A DNA stretch of 64,000 nt from Nitratireductor alexandrii (GTDB lineage: Bacteria > Pseudomonadota > Alphaproteobacteria > Rhizobiales > Rhizobiaceae): NCBI RefSeq assembly GCF_004000215.1, contig NZ_RBVY01000002.1, positions 496,001-560,000 of the forward strand. Direction: 5' to 3'. Position numbers and translations under genes: made by a program. Below, one piece after another: positions 26,861 through 35,093 of this stretch (the stretch's first letter is position 1; every line of letters begins with the position of its first letter). The notes beneath the pieces were generated by a model. It was not told the origin of the DNA. It did not search any database and worked only from the letters and a program-made list of their open reading frames with translations.

Positions 26861-27931
26861 ATGACTGCGCCTTTCGTGAAACTGGACGGGCTCGGCAAAA
26901 TCTACGGCCGTATCGCGGCTCTGGACGACGTGTCGCTGACAATCCGGGAAGGGGAGTTCCTGACCTTTCTCGGCCCGTCTGGCTCTGGCAAGAGCACCAC
27001 GTTGATGGCGCTGGCCGGCTTTATCGACCTCAATCGCGGCCGTGTTCTCTTGGAGGGGCGCGACATTACCGGCCTGCCGCCGGAAAAGCGCGATTTCGGC
27101 GTGGTCTTTCAGGGGTATGCGCTGTTTCCCCACATGACCGTGGCGCAGAATGTCGCCTATCCGCTGAAGATCCGGCGCGTCGCCGGCGCGGAAGCCGACA
27201 CGCGCGTGCGCGAGGTGCTCGAGCGGGTCGGCCTGGCGGCGATGGCCGACAGGCCGGTGGCACGCCTGTCCGGCGGCCAGCAGCAGCGCGTCGCGCTGGC
27301 GCGGGCCTTGATCTTCCGGCCGAAAATGTTGCTGCTCGACGAGCCGCTTTCGGCGTTGGACCGGCGTTTGCGTCAGGAGATGCAGCAGGAACTGGCCAGG
27401 TTGCACCGCGATTTCGGCACCACCTTTTTGTTCGTCACCCACGACCAGGAAGAGGCGTTGGCGCTGTCGGATCGGATCGTGGTCTTCAACCAGGGCCGGG
27501 TCGAGCAGATCGGCACGCCGCAGGAAGTCTACGACCGGCCGGCCAACCGGTTCGTGGCCAATTTCCTCGGCGACATGAATCTGATTCCGGTCCGCGCCGA
27601 GGCGCGCGAGGGCGATGTCACGATCTGTCTTTCCGGAACCCGCCGGCTGCGGGTGCGCGAGGAGGTCGCGCCGGGGGCGCAGGGCTGGCTGGCGTTGCGC
27701 CCCGAACGCATGGGCCTCAGCGAAACGCAACCCGACGGCAACGCGCTTCCGGCCACCGTCACCACCATCACCTATCAGGGTACGCATCTCATCCTTCAGC
27801 TCGAGGCCGAGGACGGGCTGGCGCTCGATGCACGGCTGGCGGTCACCGATCCGCTCGCCGCGCGGCTCGCCGCCGGCATGGCGGTCTGGTGCCACTGGCC
27901 CGAGGAGAGCGGTCACGTCATGACCGAATGA
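26861..27931 (+). CDS. ABC importer ATPase, spermidine/putrescine type (PotA family)
   Basis: 356 aa. ATPase domain 1-240: Walker A GPSGSGKSTTLMALAGF, Q-loop VVFQGYALFPHMTVAQNVAYPLKIR, signature RLSGGQQQRVALARAL, Walker B LLLDEPLSALDRRLRQEM and switch His in FVTHDQEEALALSD. A TOBE domain follows (LIPVRAEAREGDVTICLSG... to the end), as in PotA and FbpC. First gene of a binding-protein-dependent importer divergent from lysR. Confidence 0.93.
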   Translation: MTAPFVKLDGLGKIYGRIAALDDVSLTIREGEFLTFLGPSGSGKSTTLMALAGFIDLNRGRVLLEGRDITGLPPEKRDFGVVFQGYALFPHMTVAQNVAYPLKIRRVAGAEADTRVREVLERVGLAAMADRPVARLSGGQQQRVALARALIFRPKMLLLDEPLSALDRRLRQEMQQELARLHRDFGTTFLFVTHDQEEALALSDRIVVFNQGRVEQIGTPQEVYDRPANRFVANFLGDMNLIPVRAEAREGDVTICLSGTRRLRVREEVAPGAQGWLALRPERMGLSETQPDGNALPATVTTITYQGTHLILQLEAEDGLALDARLAVTDPLAARLAAGMAVWCHWPEESGHVMTE

Positions 27932-27981
27932 AGCGGGAGCCGACAGGGCGACCGCGAACGATCAAAGAGAGGAGACAGGAC

Positions 27982-29097
27982 ATGAAGGAAAAGCAGGAAT
28001 TTTTGGAGGACGCGCTGATGGTCGCGGCCGAGCGCATGAAGCGCGGTCGCCTCAGCCGCCGCGGCTTCAATGCCGGCCTGGCGGCGCTGATGGGCAGTGC
28101 CGTGATGGGCGCGGCGCGGCGCGCGCACGCCGACACAGGGCGCGTGGTGGTCGTGAACTGGGGCGGCGACGCTGTGCCGGGGTTCCAGAAAGCCTATGCG
28201 GGCTTCGGCGAGGCGTCGGGCCTGGAGCTTCTGGTCGATGGCAGCGGGCCCTCCGAGGGCGCGGTCAAGACCCAGGTCAACAGCGGCGCGGTGCGTTGGG
28301 ACGTGTGCGACGGCGAGATGTATTCCGCCTACCGCCTCGGCCGTGACGAATTGCTCGAGGCGCTGGACTACGACGTGATCGACAAGTCGCTGATCGATTT
28401 CGGTGACGTGCACGACCACGGCGTGGCCAACTACACCTATTCCTACGTCATTGCCTTCGACACCGAGGCCTTCGGCGACCGCCGCCCGACCTCCTGGAAG
28501 GATTTTTGGGATGTCGAGACCTTCCCCGGCAAGCGTACTTTGTACCGCTGGATGAGCGCCAATCTCGAATGCGCGCTGCTGGCCGACGGCGTGACACCGG
28601 AGGAGCTCTATCCGCTCGACGTCGACCGCGCACTGGCCAAGATCGAGGAATTGCTGCCGCACATCCTGACCCATTGGGCCACCGGTGCGGAATCGCAGCA
28701 GCTTCTGCGCGACGGCGAGGTCGCCATGGGGCAGGTCTGGAACACGCGCGCGGCCCTGATCAAGGAAGACACCGGCGGGCGGGTCGACTGGACCTTCGAC
28801 GGCGGCATCATCTCGCCCTCGGTGTGGATGGTCCCCAAGGGCAATCCGGCCGGCGCCAAGGCGGCGATGGATTTCATCGCCTACGCGCTGCGCCCCGAGG
28901 TGCAGGTCAAGCTGATGGAGGCCTATGCCATGGGGCCTGTCAGCGCTGCGGCGAACGATCTTTTGTCGCCCGAACTCGCTTTGGCCAACCCCACCTCGCC
29001 GGAAAATTTCAGCAAGCAGGTCCTGCTCAACAACAAGTGGCATGCGGACCATTACGGGGAGACGCTGGAGCGTTATCTCGCGCTGATCGGAGCCTGA
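27982..29097 (+). CDS. ABC importer substrate-binding protein, PotD-like, Tat-exported
   Basis: 371 aa; ATG 27982 follows AGAGGAGA. A long N-region with the twin-arginine motif LSRRGFNAGLAALMGSAVMGAARRAHA predicts Tat export. The mature protein has VVVVNWGGDAVPGFQKAYAGF and later TYSYVIAFDTEAFGDRRPTSWKDFWD and VWMVPKGNPAGAKAAMDFIAYAL, the type-II periplasmic fold of PotD/PotF relatives. Ligands in the family are polyamines or other cationic or opine-like compounds. Confidence 0.92.
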   Translation: MKEKQEFLEDALMVAAERMKRGRLSRRGFNAGLAALMGSAVMGAARRAHADTGRVVVVNWGGDAVPGFQKAYAGFGEASGLELLVDGSGPSEGAVKTQVNSGAVRWDVCDGEMYSAYRLGRDELLEALDYDVIDKSLIDFGDVHDHGVANYTYSYVIAFDTEAFGDRRPTSWKDFWDVETFPGKRTLYRWMSANLECALLADGVTPEELYPLDVDRALAKIEELLPHILTHWATGAESQQLLRDGEVAMGQVWNTRAALIKEDTGGRVDWTFDGGIISPSVWMVPKGNPAGAKAAMDFIAYALRPEVQVKLMEAYAMGPVSAAANDLLSPELALANPTSPENFSKQVLLNNKWHADHYGETLERYLALIGA

Positions 29098-29101
29098 CTT
29101 G

Positions 29102-29950
29102 ATGGCCAGCCCGACCTCCGAAACCCTGAAAATCTGGGTTTTCCTGATTCTGCCGCTGCCGGTGCTCGTGGTGCTGGGATATGTCGTCCCGACCGCGGGC
29201 GTGCTGGGCTGGAGTTTCACCCTGCCCGAGCCGGGGGTGCAGAATTATGCGGCGGTTTTGGAAGCGCAACGCCTGCAGACAGTGATCTGGCGCACGTTGC
29301 GCATCTGTCTGCTGACCACCGTGATCAGCGTCGGGCTGGCCTATCTCATTGCATATCGCTGGCGTTTCGCCACGCCGCGCGGCCGGCAACTGATCGAACT
29401 GGTCGTGCTGGTCTCGTTCTGGCTGTCGATGCTCATCCGCGCCTTTGCCTGGCTGGTGCTGCTGCGTGGCGACGGGGTCATCAACCAGACATTGCTGTGG
29501 CTCGGCCTGATCGAGGCGCCGCTGCCGCTGGTGCGCAACGAGTTCGGCGCGGTGCTGGGCATGGTGCATTTCATGGTGCCGTTCGCCGTGCTGCCGATGC
29601 TCAATTCCTTCCGCGAGGTCGACGACCGGGTATTGAACGCGGCCCGTTCGCTGGGCGCCACGCCGGGCCAGGTGCTGCGCGACATCTTCTTTCCGCTGAC
29701 GCTGCCCGGCATGGCGGCGGCCTCCGGCATCGTCTTCATCTTTTCCCTGGGTTCTTTCGTCACGCCGGCGCTGCTCGGCGGCGGCCGGGCCGTGATGCTG
29801 GCCGAATATATCTATCTGCAGATGTTCCAGCTTTCCAATTGGGGCATGGGCGCGACGCTCGCCATCGTGCTGATGGCCATGGTGGTGGTCACGGCGCTGA
29901 TCTTCGGACGCCTGTTCGGCTTCAAGAACATCGTGGGAGGGCTGAAATGA
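29102..29950 (+). CDS. ABC importer permease, PotB family
   Basis: 282 aa from ATG 29102, 4 nt after the binding-protein stop (a TTG directly before it is less likely). Six membrane segments. Contains the PotB-type YRWRFATPRGRQLIELVVLVSFWLSMLIRAFAWLVLLRGDGVINQTLLWLGLI and the EAA coupling motif NAARSLGATPGQVLRDIFFPLTLPGMAAASGIVF. Ends in ATGA overlapping the second permease. Confidence 0.92.
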   Translation: MASPTSETLKIWVFLILPLPVLVVLGYVVPTAGVLGWSFTLPEPGVQNYAAVLEAQRLQTVIWRTLRICLLTTVISVGLAYLIAYRWRFATPRGRQLIELVVLVSFWLSMLIRAFAWLVLLRGDGVINQTLLWLGLIEAPLPLVRNEFGAVLGMVHFMVPFAVLPMLNSFREVDDRVLNAARSLGATPGQVLRDIFFPLTLPGMAAASGIVFIFSLGSFVTPALLGGGRAVMLAEYIYLQMFQLSNWGMGATLAIVLMAMVVVTALIFGRLFGFKNIVGGLK

Positions 29951-30768
29951 GCCAGGGTCGTCACTCCGGCTTGCGCCCGGGCCTGCTGCTCAGCCGGCTC
30001 GCCCTGGTTCTTGCCTGCGTCTTCCTGCTCTTGCCGATCCTGATCGTCATCCCGCTCTCCTTCGGCGATCAGCGTTATCTGGCCTTTCCGCAAAACGGGC
30101 CGTCGCTGCGCCACTACCAGGCGCTGACGGTCGATCCCTGGCTGGGCTCGATCCTGCAGAGCCTGTCGATCGCGGCGACGGTGGCGCTGGTCTCGACCCT
30201 GCTGGCGGCGATGTTCGTCACCGGGATCTGGCTCAGGCGTCGTTTCGGCACGCTGTTGACCGGGGTCGTTTTGCTGCCGATCATCGTGCCGCAGGTCGTT
30301 TCGGCGATGTCGTTTTATTATCTCGGCGCCCAATTGGGCTTGCTCGACAGCTTCGCCGGCGTCGCCTTCGGCCATCTGTTGATGGTGTTGCCCTATTCGG
30401 TCATCACCCTGCTCGTTGCCTATAATCGCATCGATCCGGCCATGTTCCGCGCCGCCCGTTCGCTCGGCGCCTCGGTCGGCAGGGCCGTCTACGACATCCT
30501 GCTACCCAATCTGCGTCTCGGCCTCGCCTCCAGCTTCTTCATGGCCTTCCTCATGTCCTGGGACGAGGTTGTGGTGACGCTGTTCATCAGCGGGCTCGAC
30601 GTCATCACCCTGCCCAAGCGGATCTGGGACGGCTTGCGCTACAGCCTCGACCCGGCGATCGCCTCGGTCTCAACGACAATGGTGGCGCTGACCCTGATCG
30701 TCATGGTGGCGCGCCTGATACTGGCCGAGCGGACCGAGCGGGCGCGGCGCCTCGACCCCGACGATTGA
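29947..30768 (+). CDS. ABC importer permease, PotC family
   Basis: 273 aa; ATG 29947 overlaps the previous stop by 4 nt. Six membrane segments. PotC-like VFLLLPILIVIPLSFGDQRYLAFP with the coupling motif RAARSLGASVGRAVYDILLPNLRLGLASSFFMAFLMSWDEVVVTLFISG. Pairs with the PotB-type permease. Completes a full PotABCD-style importer. Confidence 0.92.
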   Translation: MSQGRHSGLRPGLLLSRLALVLACVFLLLPILIVIPLSFGDQRYLAFPQNGPSLRHYQALTVDPWLGSILQSLSIAATVALVSTLLAAMFVTGIWLRRRFGTLLTGVVLLPIIVPQVVSAMSFYYLGAQLGLLDSFAGVAFGHLLMVLPYSVITLLVAYNRIDPAMFRAARSLGASVGRAVYDILLPNLRLGLASSFFMAFLMSWDEVVVTLFISGLDVITLPKRIWDGLRYSLDPAIASVSTTMVALTLIVMVARLILAERTERARRLDPDD

Positions 30769-30825
30769 CGTCGGCCATCTCTTCCATCCTTACGCAACTG
30801 CTTTTTTTCTGAAGGAGCACCAACG

Positions 30826-31977
30826 ATGCTGACCGCGTTTCCCGCGCATACCTACCGCGCGCGTCTCGAAGCCGTGATGAAACGCATGGAGTCCCGCGGG
30901 CTCGATGCGCTGGTGGTCAACTTTCCCGACAACATCAACTATCTCAACGGTTTCGACAGTCTTGGCTTCCTCTGGTACCAGGCGCTCATCCTGTCGCCGA
31001 AACTGGCTGCGCCGGTCTTCATCACCCGCACCAGCGAGATTCCCACCACCTGGGAACTGTCCTGCGCTCAGGAGGCCGTCTTCTACGACATCGCCACCCA
31101 GGACCCGTTGGAGATCGTCGCCAACATCTTGAAGGATTGCGGGCTCGGCGCGGGGCGTATCGGCCTCGAAATGACCGCCTTCACCTTCACGCCGGCGCAG
31201 TACAACGCCCTGCGCGGCCATCTGCCGGAGGCCGACATGCAGGACGCCTCGATCGTGGTGGCCGAGGAGCGCCTGATCAAGTCCGACGAGGAACTGATGT
31301 TCCAGCGCAGCGCCGCGCGCATGGCCGACGTCGGCATGCGCGCGGCCTTCGAGGCGCTGCGGCCGGGCGTGTCGGAGATCGAGATATCGGGCGTGGTCGC
31401 CCAGGCTCTGGCCGAGGCCGGCAGCGAATACGCCGCCATCAGCCCGATGTGCGCCACCGGGCGCCGTTCGACCATGACCCACGCCATGCCGCATCGCCAG
31501 GTGATCAGCGAAGGCGACATCGTCATTCTCGAACATGCCGGCGTCTGCAACCGCTATCACGCCATCCTGATGCGCACCGCCGTGATCGGCAAACCCGCCC
31601 CGCGCGTCAGGGAGGTGGCCGACCTGTTGTCGGAATCCTTCCGCGCGGCCATCGACGCGGCCAAGCCCGGCACGCCGGTCGGCAAGGTCAACACGGTCTG
31701 CAACGAGATCCTCGACCGTCTCGACCTGTCACGCACCCGCGTCCACCGGATCGGCTACAGCCTCGGTCTCGCCTATCCGCCGACCTGGCTTGAGGCGATG
31801 ATGCTCGACGAAGCCGACGACCATGTTTTTGAAAAGAACATGTCCTTCTCGGTCGAGCCCAACCTGTCGCTTTACAGCGAGGGGTTCGGGCTCAAGCTGG
31901 GTGATACGGTGGTCTGCGGCGAGACCGGTTCGCAATCCATGTCCGAGCTGTCGCCCGACCTGGTGGTGATCGACTGA
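30826..31977 (+). CDS. M24-family protein, creatinase/ectoine-hydrolase (DoeA)-like
   Basis: 383 aa; ATG 30826 follows GAAGGAGCA. N-terminal creatinase domain (RLEAVMKRMESRGLDALVVNFPDNINYLNGFDSLGF) and a C-terminal pita-bread domain from about residue 160. The canonical metal ligands of aminopeptidase P are not kept: the DxG...D region reads LEHAGVCNRYHAILMRT, and the usual GHG His is in RIGYSLGLAYPPTW, with Tyr/Ser instead. Creatinase and DoeA relatives also work without the dimetal site, so a C-N or ring hydrolysis role is likelier than peptidase activity. The stop overlaps the start of the HDAC-type gene (TGATG). Confidence 0.85.
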   Translation: MLTAFPAHTYRARLEAVMKRMESRGLDALVVNFPDNINYLNGFDSLGFLWYQALILSPKLAAPVFITRTSEIPTTWELSCAQEAVFYDIATQDPLEIVANILKDCGLGAGRIGLEMTAFTFTPAQYNALRGHLPEADMQDASIVVAEERLIKSDEELMFQRSAARMADVGMRAAFEALRPGVSEIEISGVVAQALAEAGSEYAAISPMCATGRRSTMTHAMPHRQVISEGDIVILEHAGVCNRYHAILMRTAVIGKPAPRVREVADLLSESFRAAIDAAKPGTPVGKVNTVCNEILDRLDLSRTRVHRIGYSLGLAYPPTWLEAMMLDEADDHVFEKNMSFSVEPNLSLYSEGFGLKLGDTVVCGETGSQSMSELSPDLVVID

Positions 31978-33092
31978 TGGCCGGGGAGGCGAAGCTGGCC
32001 GTGTTCTGGCACCCCGCGGTGCTGGAACACGACACCGGGGAGGGGGTCTTCGAGGCCCCGCCCTCCGCGCTTCTGGCCGAGCAGGTGCGCCATCCCGAAA
32101 GCGCGCCGCGGCTCGCCAACATGAAATCGCTTTTGGAACGCGGCCCGGTGCGCGAGCGGATCGCCTGGCACGACGGCCGGCTGGCGACCGACGCCGAGTT
32201 GACGCTGTTCCACGCGCCGGCCTATCTGGACGAAATCCGCGCGGCCGATCGCGAGGGACGGCGTTTTTCCGCAACGACGCTGATGTCCAAAGACAGTTTG
32301 CGCGGGCTGCTTGCGGCGGCCGGCACGACGGTGGCGGCGCTGGAACATCTGTGCGACACCGGTCAGGTCAGCATGGCGCTGATCCGCCCGCCGGGCCACC
32401 ACGCCGCCCCGGCCATGGCGGACGGCTATTGCTTCTTCAACAATAGCGGCATCGCCGCGCGCGTGGCGCAGCGCCGCGGCCTGGCGCGCGTGGCGGTGAT
32501 CGACTGGGACGTGCATCACGGCAACGGCACGCAGGAGGGGTTTTACGACGATCCGGACGTGCTCACCGTTTCACTGCATATGGATCACGGCGCCTGGGGG
32601 CCGACCCATCCCCAGACCGGCGGCACCGAGGAGACCGGTCGCGGCGCCGGCATGGGCGCCAATCTCAACCTGCCGCTGCCGATGGGGTCCGGCGACAAGG
32701 CCTATCTGGCCGCCTTCGACCGTTTCGTCCTGCCGGCGCTCCAGCGTTTCGGCCCCGATCTGATCATTATCGGCAACGGCCAGGATCCCGGCCAGTTCGA
32801 TCCCAACGGGCGTCAGATCGTCACCATGGCCGGCTTCAACGCGCTCGCGCGCCGGGCCCGGGCCGCGGCCGACAGGCTGTGCGGCGGCCGCTTGCTGGTC
32901 GTCCAGGAGGGCGGCTACAACCCCGCCTACGCGGCCTATTGCCTGCACGCCACCGCCGAAGGTTTCCTGGACCTGCCGTGCGGCCTCGCCGACCCGCTGG
33001 CCTTCATGCCGGAGCCGGATGCGCGCGTGGAGGCCGATATCGCAGCGCTCGCCGAACGCCTCGCCGCCAGCGGCTGGCGTTTCGATCCGTGA
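31977..33092 (+). CDS. Class II HDAC-family deacetylase (acetylpolyamine-amidohydrolase-like)
   Basis: 371 aa; ATG 31977 shares one base with the M24 stop. Zn-dependent deacetylase fold: tandem His in RPPGHHAAPAMADGYCFFNN, metal-binding DWDVHHGNGTQ, a distal Asp in IIIGNGQDPGQFDPNGR and the transition-state Tyr in QEGGYNPAYA. Bacterial members remove acyl groups from polyamines or other small amines. Strict coupling with the M24 gene and the Pot-type importer suggests consecutive steps: imported compound, hydrolysis by M24, then deacylation here (inference). Confidence 0.9.
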   Translation: MAGEAKLAVFWHPAVLEHDTGEGVFEAPPSALLAEQVRHPESAPRLANMKSLLERGPVRERIAWHDGRLATDAELTLFHAPAYLDEIRAADREGRRFSATTLMSKDSLRGLLAAAGTTVAALEHLCDTGQVSMALIRPPGHHAAPAMADGYCFFNNSGIAARVAQRRGLARVAVIDWDVHHGNGTQEGFYDDPDVLTVSLHMDHGAWGPTHPQTGGTEETGRGAGMGANLNLPLPMGSGDKAYLAAFDRFVLPALQRFGPDLIIIGNGQDPGQFDPNGRQIVTMAGFNALARRARAAADRLCGGRLLVVQEGGYNPAYAAYCLHATAEGFLDLPCGLADPLAFMPEPDARVEADIAALAERLAASGWRFDP

Positions 33093-33151
33093 GCGGGCCG
33101 GGGCGAGCCGACGCGATCGCGCGGCCGGCCCCGTGCGGTCGCCTGACCGGC

Positions 33152-33511
33152 TCAGCGCAGGATGAAAAACACTTTGCGCACGAAACTCAGATTTTCCCAT
33201 GTGCCGCGAAAGCCGCGCTCGACCACGAAACTGTCGCCGGGGCCGAAGCGTCGCGCCCGGCCTTCGGCGTCGGTCAGCCGCACCTCGCCTTCCAGGATAT
33301 GGCAAAGCTCGTCATAGTCGCACACGCAGCGTTCCAGATGCGGCTCGGCTTCCCAGATGCCGGCGAGCGCACCGCGCTCGGGCGCGGAAAAATGCCGCCA
33401 GCTCGTGCTGCGATAGGGCGTGTCGACGGCCTTCGGGTCGTCGGTGAGCGTTTCCATCGGTGCGGTACGGCCGGGCTCGAAAGTCAACACATGGGTTGGC
33501 TGGTCGGTCAT
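33152..33511 (-). CDS. Cupin-domain protein
   Basis: 119 aa; ATG 33511 follows CGGAGC. A single cupin barrel: CDYDELCHILEGEVRLTDAEGRARRFGPGDSFVVERGFRGTWENLSFVRKVFFIL. The first cupin motif keeps the His of the ILEGEV strand but the pattern is closer to the EutQ/DUF861 type than to dioxygenases. Encoded 15 nt after the FAD oxidase in one leftward operon, convergent to the HDAC gene. Such cupins bind or bring amines or sugars to partner enzymes; exact role unknown. Confidence 0.8.
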   Translation of the reverse strand: MTDQPTHVLTFEPGRTAPMETLTDDPKAVDTPYRSTSWRHFSAPERGALAGIWEAEPHLERCVCDYDELCHILEGEVRLTDAEGRARRFGPGDSFVVERGFRGTWENLSFVRKVFFILR

Positions 33512-33526
33512 GGTGATGTGCTCCGT

Positions 33527-34960
33527 TCAGGAATCGAAACCGATGCCGAGCCGGTCGAGGCCGCGCAGCAACAGCGCGCGCCGGCCGGTCTCGTCCTCGC
33601 GCGCCAGCAGCTTTTGCACCAGTGCGACCGACAGCGCCCGCAACGGCTCGGGAGGAAAGGGGACCGGGCGGGTGGACAGCATCGCCAGGCGCGTGCGCTC
33701 GGTGCTCTGGCCGTCGAGATGGTCGAGCATGGTCAGCGCGGCGAACCGGCTCGCCGAGACGCCCTGGCCGGTAAAGCCCATCGCATAGGCGATCCTGCCG
33801 CGCGCCGCCAGGCCGGCGAAGAAGGTCGTGCGCGCCGAGGTGTCGATCACCCCGCCCCAGGCATGTGTGAAGGGAACATCGGCGAGCGGCGGGAACGCTT
33901 CGGCGAATTGCCGCGCCAGGAGGTCGAAGCTCACCGGCCGCTGCGTGCGCGCCTCGTCGCGCGCCCCGCCGAAATGATAGATCGCGTCGTAGCCGCCCCA
34001 CAGGATGCGGTTGTCGCGGGTCTTGCGCGCATAGTGGAACCGGTTGCCGGCATCGGCCACGCCGTAGCGTCCGAGCCAACCGATCGAGGCCAACTCGTCC
34101 GCGCTCAGCGGACGCGTCACGATGGCGTAATCGTAGACCGGGATTACCGCCCCGGCGAGACGGCGCAGCAGCGGTTTGGCCACGTTGGTCGCCAGCGCCA
34201 CCCGCGCGCAGCGCAGCGCGCCCGCCTCGGTCTCCAGCACCACCGCTTCGCCGGTGCGTATCGCGCTCACCGCCAGCCCCTCGCAAATCTCCACGCCCTG
34301 GCTGAGGGCGGTGTCGCGCAAGCCGGCGACCAGCTTCGCCGGGTTCAGAACGGCGTAGTTCGGTTCGAACAACCCGGCTTCGAACAGCGGCGAAACAAGC
34401 TTTTCGCGCAGGGCATCGCCTTCCAGCGCCATCGTCTCGATGCCGAACGCGGCACAGGTGCGCGCGGCCGCCCGCAGCCCCTCGCGCTGCCAGGGAAACT
34501 GCGCAACCGTCAGTTTGCCGCAACGTTCGAACTCCGCGTCGATGCCCAGCCGTTCCAGGTCGGCCTGGAGTTGGTCGAGATTGTCGCGTCCCAGCCTGAC
34601 CAGTGTCTCGGCCTCGCGCGGCCAGCGTTGTTTGGCAACCGACGGTCCGTGCGAGATCGACGGCGCGCAAAATCCGCCATTGCGTCCGCTCGCCCCCCAG
34701 CCGCAGAAATCGCGTTCGATCACCACGATGCGCCAGTCGGGGTGGCGCCGCCGCGCTTCGATCGCCGTCCACAGCCCGGTGAAGCCGCCGCCGACGATCG
34801 CCAGGTCGCAGCGTTCCGGCAGCGGCGCCGCGCTGGCAGGCAGCGGGGCGAGCCCGCTATCATGCGTCCAGAACGGTGTCGCCAGGGCGCCGGCAAGGCC
34901 TGGGTGCTCGGTGCCGCGAACCAAGGCCGGTTCGGCGGCGAGGGCGGGTTTTTGAGTCAT
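33527..34960 (-). CDS. FAD-dependent amine oxidoreductase (DAO fold, PuuB-like)
   Basis: 477 aa. After a 50-residue N-terminal extension comes the FAD motif CDLAIVGGGFTGLWTAIEARRR and the characteristic FCGWGASGRNGGFCAPS seen in gamma-glutamylputrescine oxidases. Then a substrate domain and the C-terminal FAD contact AYAMGFTGQGVSASRFAALTM. It should oxidise an amine to the aldehyde or ketone, which the ALDH at 24265 could finish. Transcribed leftward with the cupin gene and divergent from the NTF2-HTH regulator at 35094. Confidence 0.9.
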   Translation of the reverse strand: MTQKPALAAEPALVRGTEHPGLAGALATPFWTHDSGLAPLPASAAPLPERCDLAIVGGGFTGLWTAIEARRRHPDWRIVVIERDFCGWGASGRNGGFCAPSISHGPSVAKQRWPREAETLVRLGRDNLDQLQADLERLGIDAEFERCGKLTVAQFPWQREGLRAAARTCAAFGIETMALEGDALREKLVSPLFEAGLFEPNYAVLNPAKLVAGLRDTALSQGVEICEGLAVSAIRTGEAVVLETEAGALRCARVALATNVAKPLLRRLAGAVIPVYDYAIVTRPLSADELASIGWLGRYGVADAGNRFHYARKTRDNRILWGGYDAIYHFGGARDEARTQRPVSFDLLARQFAEAFPPLADVPFTHAWGGVIDTSARTTFFAGLAARGRIAYAMGFTGQGVSASRFAALTMLDHLDGQSTERTRLAMLSTRPVPFPPEPLRALSVALVQKLLAREDETGRRALLLRGLDRLGIGFDS

Positions 34961-35093
34961 GGCGTCGGAGCTCGTGGCTGGACCTTGATGGCGCGTCTCT
35001 TGTCCGAGCTAGCCGCATCTCCGCCCGCCGCCAAGCGGCCAGGCGTGTCAGCGGTCCCGCAGCCGCGGCAATGCCGGCGACGGGGAGGCGCGC

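Noticed and set aside
30826-31977. Annotation as Xaa-Pro aminopeptidase
   Set aside because: The dimetal ligands required for peptidase activity are not conserved, and the sequence around RIGYSLGLAYPPTW resembles creatinase/DoeA proteins.
33093-33151. GC-rich CGGGGC/GCCCCG pairing as a terminator between HDAC and cupin genes
   Set aside because: Short stem with a long loop and no T-tract; likely chance.
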